Below are positions 1 through 8,092 of a stretch of DNA of 53,868 nucleotides, piece by piece; the first letter of the stretch is position 1; every line of letters begins with the position of its first letter. The position numbers were made by a program, and so were the translations under genes. The notes below the pieces were generated by a model. That model worked only from the letters and a program-made list of their open reading frames with translations. It made no database searches and was not told the origin of the DNA. Where the stretch lies: contig JAAMXY010001053.1 of the NCBI GenBank assembly GCA_019677205.1, positions 1 through 53,868 of the forward strand, read 5' to 3'. The DNA comes from Pinguiococcus pyrenoidosus. Taxonomy: Eukaryota; Sar; Pinguiophyceae; Pinguiochrysidales; Pinguiochrysidaceae.

Positions 1-2
1 AA

Positions 3-218
3 GCGGCGAGGCTGCAGGAGGCGAGGGAGCAACGCTGTCGTATGGTGGAGCACCTCGCAGAGCAAGGACACGCTTCTCGTAGCACCAGCAGCGACCAAGG
101 CGACGAAGGCAGCATCTTTGACGAGTCCTCCCAGTCTGGGAAGAAAGATGGAAGCGCTTCTATCGCCCTCAAAAGACTGAGAGAGACACGTCGACAATGG
201 AAGAGGGAGAAGAAATGA
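3..218 (+). CDS. 3' end of a charged coiled-coil protein (partial)
   Basis: The window opens inside a reading frame that runs from base 3 to a TGA at 216-218, giving about 71 C-terminal residues. The translation is rich in Arg, Lys, Glu and Gln (starting AARLQEAREQRCRMVEHLAE) with a Ser/Asp-rich middle and a basic end (RRQWKREKK), which looks like the tail of a helical or coiled-coil protein. The other two forward frames are closed by stops within this stretch. The 5' part lies outside the window, so no family can be named. It is followed by the promoter region of the PhoX-like gene. Confidence 0.55.
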   Translation, partial: AARLQEAREQRCRMVEHLAEQGHASRSTSSDQGDEGSIFDESSQSGKKDGSASIALKRLRETRRQWKREKK

Positions 219-677
219 ACGGGAAGAAGCAAGGCCAATGCATCCTAAACAGCTGGAGAAGAAGATAGGATGGGCGCTAGCAAGGCGACGGGGAAGCGGT
301 GAAGCAAGCATGCATCTGTCAATGCATGAACGCACCCTCGCTCGAGTGGGCATCTTTCTATGGACGAGCCCAGTTTGATCCGACCGGCCGCGTTGTTGCT
401 TTGGCTGACTTCTCCTGGGGGATCCGAGATGCTGCCTAGCCATGATGATCTAGCTAGCTAGCTAACGACTGGCACCCCTTCGACCGCGAGCGGTACATCC
501 GTCGGGGAAGTTCGGAGTTCCTGGCGAATCTGCGGGGAAATTGCAGGAACTCGGCTGCTGACGGCACGCAGAATTTCAAACGCCAGCCAGCATCGCTATA
601 GGCGCATATAGACGCATGCGCCACCTGCTCCTGTGTGCGCCGCTCAGTACGCCAGCGTCACCAGCTGTGCCCACCAG

Positions 678-805
678 CCAATCGCTGCTACGCCCACTTT
701 TAAATTGTGGGAACCCTCGCATTCTTTAGATTCCATCCGTCAGGACTTCAATGAACCTTCGCTGTTTTCCCCAATCAAAAGCCGTGGCTGTTGAATCCAG
801 CCAAT
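678..805. promoter_or_regulatory. CCAAT-box cluster upstream of the PhoX-like gene
   Basis: Three CCAAT pentamers in the forward orientation lie at 678-682, 771-775 and 801-805, 135-262 bp before the ATG at 940. The spacer 219-939 shows no convincing gene and is best read as the promoter and 5' untranslated region. CCAAT boxes are bound by NF-Y in eukaryotes; use here is inferred. Confidence 0.45.
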
Positions 806-939
806 CACCGACGCGCTAAACCTCCGTCAGCGAATCTTCCGAGATACGGATCTTTCGCAGCCTTGAACCCTCCCCTTGTGGCTCCGGACGGCTCAGACCG
901 GTCGTCCCCCGAGGCCTGTTGCCCATCTCAGTCTCCAAG

Positions 940-2487
940 ATGAAGGTGCTCAGCGTTGGGCTACTGCTGCTGCTTGCTGCGGCCCCGGCGGCAGCGGACT
1001 GCGACGACCGCTTCTGCTTCTACTTGTTCTACCCCTGCTGCAGCGGCTTCAGCTGCTCCAGCTTCCGCTGCAGAGCGCCGCCGACGCCGCAGCCCACCAC
1101 GCCGGCTCCCAGCCCAGCTCCGACCACCGCGTCGCCGACCGCCGCGCCGGTTGCCGCCGTCTCCAGCGCGCCCAGCCCGACCCCTCTGCTGCCGCCGACG
1201 GCGCAACAGACGCCCCCGCCGACGGCGCAGCAGACGCCTCCGCCGACGGTGCAGCAGTCGGCCCCGCCGACGCCTGCGCCGGTGCCGAGCAGCCCGTTCA
1301 CCTACGTCCCCGGAGAGCTCAGCGTGCCCGCGGACGGCGGCAATCTGCTGCTGTCCACCGGCCTGTCGGCCAAGCGGATCGCCACCTCCGGCCAGCGCGT
1401 GAACTTCGACACGGGTGGCCGCGGCGGCAGGTTCCACAGCTTGCCGGACGCCGGCGCGTGCTTCGCCGACCCGGCGGGCACCGGCGGCTGGACCTATGTG
1501 TCCAACTCGGAGAGCCCCTTTGGCGGCGGCGTGTGGGCCATCGACTTCAACGCTGCTGGGCAGGTCGTGGACTACCGCCGCATCCTCAGTGGCACCGCGA
1601 GGAACTGCGGCGGCGGCAAGACGCCGTGGAACACCTGGCTGTCCTGCGAAGAGAGGGGCGGAGGAGAGGTGTGGGAGGCGCGTCCCTACGGTACCACCTC
1701 CGATGCCAGGCAGACGCTCTTGGGCACCGGCGGCCAGGACTTCGAGTCCGTGGCCTACGACAACCGGACGCTCCCAGAGAAGTGGTTTGTGACCATCGAC
1801 GACTCCTCTGGCCCTCTGATCCGCTTCAGCGCTGCAGTGGAAGGCCGTGACGGCCTGTACGACAGCCGCGGCGTGACCGAGTATCTGCAGGTCCTGTCCT
1901 TCGACCCGCAGACGGAGAGCGGCACCTTCACGTGGACGTCCAGCTACAGTGTGGGCGCCGCTTCCGCGAGCAGCTACTTCCGCGGCGCGGAAGGCATCGA
2001 CCACCGCGATGGCAAGGTGTACTTCGTGGCGAAGAGCGACAAGGTGCTCATAACGCTCGACCTCGACGCCGGCACCTTCACGCGCACGTCCACCGTGTCC
2101 GGCGCCTTCGACAACCAGCCCGACCAGATCAAGTTCCTGCTCGGCGGCGAGAACGACATCCTGTACTTCTGCGAAGATGGTGGCAGCCAGTGCCAGGTGC
2201 ACGGCCGAGACAACCAGGGCAACTTCTTCACCATCCTCGACGGCCCAGGATTCGATACCGAGACGGTAAGACGACCTCTGTAGGAATGCTTCTGCCTCGT
2301 CGCGGAGCTGCGCCGCAAGCTCCGCCTGACGCTCGACCATCCGCAGACCGGCCTCGCCTTCAGTCCGGACAGGAAGCACATGTACGTGAGCTTCCAGTCG
2401 GGTCCTGGCGTCATCTACGACATCACCCGCGACGACGGATACCCTTTCACCGGTGGCGTCCTCGACATCAAGTACCACGCGGAATAA
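940..2487 (+). CDS. Secreted PhoX/DUF839-type phosphatase-like protein
   Basis: Two exons are inferred, 940-2265 and 2347-2487, giving about 488 aa. The 81-bp GT-AG intron is phase 0, and splicing replaces an early stop with the continuation TGLAFSPDRKHMYVSF, typical of PhoX-family C-termini. I chose ATG 940 because it starts a clean signal peptide (MKVLSVGLLLLLAAAPAAA); the longer frame upstream begins at a TTG. The mature protein has a Cys-rich segment (six Cys in about 25 residues), then a roughly 70-residue Pro/Thr/Ala linker with three PPTAQQTP-like units, then the DUF839 region with the motif NTWLSCEE near residue 230 and a C-terminal YDITRDDG. PhoX enzymes are secreted Ca/Fe-dependent phosphomonoesterases that release phosphate from organic esters; that activity is inferred from the family, not shown. 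Codon use is strongly GC3-biased. Confidence 0.85.
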
Positions 2488-2651
2488 GCCCGCTGTGCCG
2501 TGGTTGCTGCGAGCAGCCGCTGCTTTGACGTGGAGAACCAGGCAGACACATACCTCATTTCTGATCTTTATGTACAGTACATACGTACCGCTGAGTTGGG
2601 AGAAGCCCCCGACCGAACTTCATAGGAGACGCGGCTCAAGGGTTTGACAGC

Positions 2652-3014
2652 ATGCGTCGGAAGAAAAAGTACGAAGAGAAGCCGACGCCTTCCAAAACTT
2701 CCAAAATTTCCAAAGCTTCCAAAGCTTCCAAAGCTTCCAAAGCTTCGAAAACTTCAGCAAAGGAAAACGTTGCCTCTTTGAGAAGAGACTTGAGATCGTT
2801 TGCACAGTCCGGGTTGTTGGCGGGTTGTTGGCGGTTGACCGCGGTACAAGAGCCGAGGTCGCTCACGGACATAGACGTCGATAGGAAAGCTTGACGCGAA
2901 CAGATACGGAATGTTGAGAAGGAGGGCACTTCTTTACGAATCTTGGATGGATTTCGTGTCTCTGGGGGTCTTTTCATCGCCCGCAGCGCAAACGACGAGG
3001 CACTTTGTGATTAA
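2652..3014 (+). CDS. Possible small basic protein with KAS repeats
   Basis: A weak candidate with exons 2652-2843 and 2904-3014. The 60-bp intron is GT-AG and phase 0, the usual size here. The product would be 100 aa: a basic N-terminus (MRRKKKYEEK), a run of Ser-Lys-Ala triplets encoded by a 9-bp tandem repeat, a segment reading ENVASLRRDLRSFAQ, and a C-terminus IRNVEKEGTSLRILDG onward. The opposite strand is also open through the repeat, which would read as LEA triplets, so the strand is not certain. I recognise no family. The alternative is that this is a 3' untranslated region plus a non-coding minisatellite. Confidence 0.25.
2689..2755. repeat. 9-bp tandem repeat (TTCCAAAGC type)
   Basis: About seven degenerate copies of a 9-bp unit close to TTCCAAAGC, the last ones ending in TTCGAAAAC. 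The unit length is a multiple of three, so it reads as repeated SKA (+) or LEA (-) triplets without stops. Confidence 0.85.
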
Positions 3015-3069
3015 TCCGGTGAGCACCGCGCGCGTCCAGGTGGCGTCTGCGTTGGGAAGGCCAGCTTGG

Positions 3070-5364
3070 TTAGGTGGACGCAAAGACAGGGGGCTCTAAG
3101 CTTGGGGCACATCGAGCTTCACCTGAGAGCTTTGGACCTCTGTAGTGATACGCCAGTCGCATGTCCGAGAATCTTTGGACGAGCACGCGCGGGGCGCAGA
3201 TGGCGTTGCCCACCTTCGGGAGACGAATCACGAAAGCGCCGTGAGGAGAGGATTGCAAGACGGAAGGAGCAAAGCGCAGCAAACGACGCTGGAGATGCGC
3301 CCACCAACCCGAGCACCACTCACCCAGACGCTCCTGGTCGGTTTGATGCACACCGTGTTGGTGACACGCTCGTCCACGGCGACGGTGTACATGGGCGGGA
3401 TCAGCGCGACCATCACGCACCACGCGGCGGAGCACAGATAGAGGTAGCCGGTCACCCTGGTTGGAACCGCCAGGGCCGTCAGGGTACTCGCCGCGGCCAC
3501 CAAGACAAAAGGCGTGATGTTCGCTTTCTGCCCCACAAGCATTGCGTACAGATCGATGGGGATCCCGATGCTCCTAGGCCCGGCAATCCACACCAGATTG
3601 AGGATGGTCGCGTCGAAGGGCTTCGTGACGAGCAGCACGCCCACCACGATCACGAGCGACAGCCATATCCAGTCGAGCAGGTGCCAGCAGTACAGGCTGC
3701 TCGCCTCCTTGATGGAGCTGTGAAGCTTCCCCTGGTACATGGTCTCTATCCAGCGCGGCCGGTCCGTGAAGAGCGAGCCCTCCACGAAGGTTCCCCTGCC
3801 CCCGATGGTCACGATGCTCATCATCCCAACGCCGCGGATCTTGATGCACGGGAAGCAGACGCATCCTTCGGTGCCCGTGGAGCTGAAGCGCCAGCCCCAT
3901 CCTTCGACGCCAGCGTCGGCGCCGGAGCTCCAGCCCCAGCGCATGAAGCCGCGCGTGGGAAACACGTTGAAGAGGAGGCTACAGACATCGTGCCGATACG
4001 CCAAGGGCAGCAGCTCCACCATGATCGCCATCTGGTCTCGCGAGGGCCTCGAGCCGAGGCACAAGCTCTCCCGCAGCAGCTCCGTGCGGTCATGCCGAGA
4101 CAAGAGGATGCGCTTGGTCGTGGCGCAGCGGTTGAAGTTGGTCTTGGGATCCGGAAACGGCTCGCTGAGCGAGTCGGCGCAGTCCAGCAGGATCAGGCAG
4201 GACACCGCTCGCAGCCACCGCGTGATCTCCGAGGCCGCCTGCGAGTCGGGCTCGTCGCTCCGCCGCCCAATCACTTCTTGGTACGTGTCAAAGATGGTGC
4301 CAAGCACCTGCAGAGGGCCAGCAAGGCAGGCAAGGCAGGCAAGGCAGGCAAGGCAGGCAAGGCAGGCAAGGCAGGCAAGGCAGGCAAGTGAGGAGGTGTA
4401 GGTGCAGTCGCAGTCCAAGCTTGGGAACCCCAAAGCTCCTCTCCAAGTGCTCCTCACCTCTGCTCCAGCGCAGATGCCAACGCAGCACTCTCGCAACCGA
4501 ACGTCATTCTTCTCCTCTGCCCACTGAAGCGCCGTCTGCAGCAGTTTGAGCGGGTCCGTGACCTGCAGCGACACGAGATGGGACCCCTTCACGGTGGCAA
4601 AGCTTCCTTTGCTTTGCGACGAGATCGCGACGGAGATGTCGGTCACAGAGAGGGGAGAGCTGGGATCGTCCAGCATGGCATTCAGCCTCTCCGTGAAGAC
4701 AGAGGTGTCCACCGAGGGCACTACGCCAGACCTCCACACGTAGTGGTGTTCCGGATGCGGACACGCGTTTTGAATGCCCTGTTGGTGCACAGCAAAAATT
4801 GCCTCATCTTAGGCTAGGTAGGCAGTGCCCAGCTCGAGGGAGGTACACGAAAAAGCGCCCCTTCTCCCGCGACGTTGAGCAGCAAACAGGGGGGTAAAAC
4901 CCCGCAAAAGTGGCAGGAAAAGTGAAGTGCCACCTTGAAGATCGCGTTTGTGAGTACTCCGATGGCCATGTTCATCTGAACCTGTTCCAACTGCTTCGCC
5001 TCGACTGCCCACTCGCGAACCTGGAGATCCAAAACGACCAGAAAACCTCGAGTCACTGCAGTGGAAAGAGAGTCTGCGCGGAAGTTGAACGCACATCGTC
5101 CGCTCCGGGGAAGTTGTCTTTTTCCTCCGCCTTCCCCAGCTCCAAATCGCCCTCCGCATGGCGCCGAAGTGCCCAGACCTGCCGAAACCCGAGGAACGTG
5201 AGGGAAAAAAGGTGGGAAAACCCGCGGAAAAGGCGCGAAAAATGCCAAAAAAGGCGCGAAAAAGCCACCTGTTCTTCGATCTGCCGCCGAACTTCGCTGT
5301 GTCCGGCGCTGGGCTGCCTCGGGCGGCGGAAGAGGCGGTCGTAGCCCATGTGCGCTGCGTGCAT
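3070..5364 (-). CDS. Unknown multipass membrane protein, six exons
   Basis: Exons inferred on the minus strand: 5364-5269, 5178-5095, 5020-4934, 4778-4458, 4307-3324 and 3213-3070, all with GT-AG borders and phase 0, giving about 571 aa. The N-terminal half is soluble (starts MHAAHMGYDRLFRRPRQ). The C-terminal half has about four hydrophobic segments (for example WLSLVIVVGVLLV and YLYLCSAAWCVMVALIPPMY), preceded by a Trp/Gly/Cys-rich stretch around GFMRWGWSSG and VCFPCIKIRGVGMMS. I do not recognise the family; a transporter or channel role would be a guess. Introns 1 and 4 hold repeats: intron 4 (4457-4308) is 150 bp, stop-free and built on a 9-bp minisatellite. An E2F-like GCGCGGGAAA lies at 5467-5476 upstream. 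The gene is divergent from the secreted Cys-rich gene at 6227. Confidence 0.6.
4319..4388. repeat. 9-bp minisatellite inside an intron
   Basis: Nearly eight perfect copies of AAGGCAGGC within intron 4 of the membrane-protein gene. On the coding strand it reads CTTGCCTGC, placed just before the 3' splice site, so it lengthens the pyrimidine-rich tract. It translates as a Leu-Ala-Cys repeat in the frame of the flanking exons. Confidence 0.95.
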
Positions 5365-6226
5365 GGACACGTCTGGCTCAGGAGTCGGCGAAAACCGGAA
5401 GGAAAACGGAGGCAGAGGGGAAACCGTAGGGCGCAGAAATGGAAAGATATCTCGAGATGAAAAAAGCGCGGGAAACCGCAGTTGGCGCAACGTTCTCCCG
5501 TGCAAGTCTCAACATCAAGATACCGGCGGGCGCATTAGTCCATTGGATGCGACAGATACGACTGCTCGTCGTACTGTAGGCTGAAGGATCTCTCAAGGTT
5601 CATTTCATTGGTCCAGTCGATCGGATCGACAGTCTCATTCGGCGGTTTGCGATCTGTTTTTTGAAATTGAGGTGAAGGCCTGAGGATCTTGCGGCGTTGG
5701 ATCCAGTGGACGAGTGAATAAGAACACCGCTTTGACGCAGTTGTCAGATGATGTCACCCTAGGCATTCAACTGCGAAGTTACGCTGACCCAGCAGACAAT
5801 CACGTGACATCCGCTCGTTGTTGGTCCTAAATGCGGCCCAAAAAGAACGTCGTCCTTGATGTGGCAAGCAATTCAAGTCTCGCCTTCCGAGCGGAGGAAG
5901 GTCACTTGGTCCAATCAGGGTTCGCGCTTCTTTTTGAATCCTCGAGATCTTCACTTGAATTGCGATGCACTCGTCTCCACCCCAAAGCTAGCATTCTCTA
6001 GCCTCCCACCAGCCTCTCTCCACCAATCATATCTCGCGATTCCGATGCAAATCCCACATGGTTTGAATAATGTGGCGGCCCATTTCGAATTCCGCCACAC
6101 GGGTTCAACGCCTCCCCATCTTCGGTTCCCTCCCCCCTTTGCGTTCCCCCCAAAACTCTTAAGTGTGCATCTCAGCGCCGCAGCTGTCTACGCAACTCGC
6201 GCCCCTGTCCGGATCCGCCGCCCAGC
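5365..6226. promoter_or_regulatory. Divergent promoter region with CCAAT boxes
   Basis: The spacer between the divergent membrane-protein (minus) and Cys-rich secreted (plus) genes. No supported gene is seen. CCAAT boxes at 5911-5915 and 6023-6027 face the plus-strand gene. ATTGG copies near 5535 and 5608, and the E2F-like GCGCGGGAAA at 5467-5476, lie nearer the minus-strand gene. Confidence 0.45.
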
Positions 6227-7195
6227 ATGTTCTATTCGCTTTTCGTCGTCGTCGCGGTGCTCGGCGCGCGCGCGGCGGCGCAGGAGCCGTCGGCGCAGCC
6301 GTCGTCGGCCTTCCTCCTGAGCGGCGACTGCGGCCTGTGCGACGAGGGCCAGTATGTGGCCGTGGTGAACTTCGAGGGCCTCAGCCCAACCGTGGGCCTC
6401 ACGGAGATCTGCGTGGACGCGGGCGTGGAGATCACGGGCTGGAGCTTCCCGGCCGGCACCACTCCGTGCTTCGCGGTGGACGCGTATTCCGAGTCGCAGA
6501 GCAGCTTCGGCGCCTTCGGCATCTACAACGCAGAGCTGCCCGGCTGCGGCCCGCCGGATGAGGACCTGTGCGTGGCCGGCCAGGGCTTGGTGTCCATCAT
6601 CAGCAACCACCCCAGCACGCCCAACGACGACGCCAACGGCGGCAACATGACCTTCGACTTCACGGTGCCGTCCTGGTCCGACTACTTCGAGACCACCGAG
6701 GTGCTCCAGGCGCTCCTCATCGACATCGACACCTACGAGGAGAACCCGCCCGGCTCGCCGGTGAACAGCGTGCTGGGCGTGGACATGACGCTGTCGGACC
6801 TCACGCCGGGCCCGGTGCTGCCGGAGCCGGGAGACAACTCGCTGCGCACGGATATCCTCATGCCCCGCGTGCCCAGCATCAAGAAGTTCATCCTGGACGC
6901 CAACGGCGCGTCGCTGGCGCTGGGAGAGGTGCTCATGTGCGTGACGCCCAAGGATCGCTGCGTCGGCGGCATCCTCAGCAGGGACGGCACCATCTGCTGC
7001 AGCGGAGACTGCGCCACCTGCGGAGGCTGCGACTGCGCAGACACCTCCAATGGCTTGCCGGGCCCCGACCAGTGCTGCCTGGGCGCCATCCGCTTCCTCG
7101 GCTTGCCCTGCCTGGACAAGGACGACACCGGCTGCGTCTTGGACCCGCAGTGTCCGTTCGTGGAGCCGCCGCCCTTCGGCAACTGTCCCCATTAG
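6227..7195 (+). CDS. Secreted protein with C-terminal Cys-rich domain
   Basis: A single-exon gene of 322 aa starting at ATG 6227. The first 19 residues (MFYSLFVVVAVLGARAAAQ) form a signal peptide. Residues about 35-240 are an acidic, Gly/Pro-rich region with a few Cys and one N-glycosylation sequon (NMTF). The C-terminal 80 residues are packed with Cys, including CCSGDCATCGGCDC and a later QCC pair followed by GLPC and GC, a spacing I associate with Cys-rich surface or secreted proteins of algae and other protists. Function is unknown; an extracellular, disulfide-stabilised, possibly wall or adhesive role is inference. GC3 is very high. There are no introns, unlike most neighbours. Confidence 0.8.
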   Translation: MFYSLFVVVAVLGARAAAQEPSAQPSSAFLLSGDCGLCDEGQYVAVVNFEGLSPTVGLTEICVDAGVEITGWSFPAGTTPCFAVDAYSESQSSFGAFGIYNAELPGCGPPDEDLCVAGQGLVSIISNHPSTPNDDANGGNMTFDFTVPSWSDYFETTEVLQALLIDIDTYEENPPGSPVNSVLGVDMTLSDLTPGPVLPEPGDNSLRTDILMPRVPSIKKFILDANGASLALGEVLMCVTPKDRCVGGILSRDGTICCSGDCATCGGCDCADTSNGLPGPDQCCLGAIRFLGLPCLDKDDTGCVLDPQCPFVEPPPFGNCPH

Positions 7196-7694
7196 GCCAA
7201 GAGACGTGCATCCAGAAAACTGAATCCCCCCCAAAAGACAAGGCAAGGCAAACACAGCGAGGGGTAACCGAAAGCAGAGTGATAACGACGCTCGCTGTGT
7301 CGGAGAAGAAGATCGGCGCGTTGAGAATGCCAGCTGACGTTCTTCCTTAGAGGCTCGGTAGACGCCAAGCAGCCTGACTCGTAGAGAATCGTGTGAGGCG
7401 AAGTCCGTCAGCGGAGGCCACCAGGAAACCAAAAAAAACAAGAGACCTGTGTCCCGTTCCCTGGTATCCTCTCGCTCGCCTCTCCTCTCTCCCAACCATG
7501 CCTGGAAATCCTGATCCTGAGCATCGTGCCTCTCCATCACGTTGGCGTCTCTCTTGTGCTCTTGTGCCCGGATATGCGGAGACGGTCGACCGCGCGACAC
7601 GGACCCCGACCGCGCGACACCAGCCAAGTTCAACGCCATCAGCTGACGCTCCGCAGAACGCGCTGACATTCCCCCCCTTTTTGCGGCTGCGTCC
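7196..7694. other. Spacer, nothing convincing
   Basis: Between the secreted Cys-rich gene and the small gene at 7695. It contains a direct duplication of a CGCGCGACAC-like segment near 7589-7620 (cgaccgcgcgacac occurs twice). Open frames here start at non-ATG codons or lack support, so I read this as 3' and 5' untranslated sequence. Confidence 0.4.
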
Positions 7695-8089
7695 ATGGAG
7701 AGCGCCCCGACGACGCCGCTGGGCATCTCGGAGGCGTCGCCAGCCCTATGCGAGCAGAGCGCCATGACGACGCTGCAACCCACGCGCCGAAAGGTGCGCT
7801 GGCCAGCGATCCGCAAATCCTTCCGCGGCGGCTGAATCGCTGCTTTCCGCAGGACAAGAACTACATCCCCAGGAACCGAAGCGACTACACGCCGTATGAC
7901 ACCTACGAGAACGTGGGCAAAGCTGGGCAGCGCCTCCTTGACAAGGGCAGTCCCGAGGCGGCCCTGAGGGACGCGTCGGACGAGGACTTCGAGGACGTTG
8001 ACGTGACCTTTGCGTCATCTGGCGGACTTCGAGGCCTCGTGCTCTGCTGCCTCGGAGACTGCTGCGTCTCCCAAGACACGTTCATGTAG
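7695..8089 (+). CDS. Small unknown protein, two exons
   Basis: Exons 7695-7793 and 7853-8089, separated by a 59-bp phase-0 GT-AG intron; product about 111 aa. Without splicing the frame hits a TGA, and splicing joins the upstream MESAPTTPLGISEASP frame to DKNYIPRNRSDYTPYDTYEN. The second exon has a Tyr/Asn-rich start, an acidic middle (DASDEDFEDVDV) and ends CCLGDCCVSQDTFM with five Cys. I do not recognise a family. The stop at 8087-8089 is only 3 bp from the stop of the convergent ligase IV gene (8093-8095), so the two 3' untranslated regions must overlap. Confidence 0.55.
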
Positions 8090-8092
8090 ATG

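Noticed and set aside
961-2478. A 505-codon minus-strand frame opposite the PhoX-like gene.
   Set aside because: The plus strand has a signal peptide, family motifs and a sensible intron. The minus frame is Arg/Ala/Gly-rich and featureless.
3228-4790. One continuous 520-codon reading of the membrane protein including the Leu-Ala-Cys repeat and a Ser/Cys-rich C-terminus.
   Set aside because: Good splice sites bracket the repeat (4457-4308) and the last intron (3323-3214). Spliced exons give a more coherent protein, though retention of the repeat intron stays possible.
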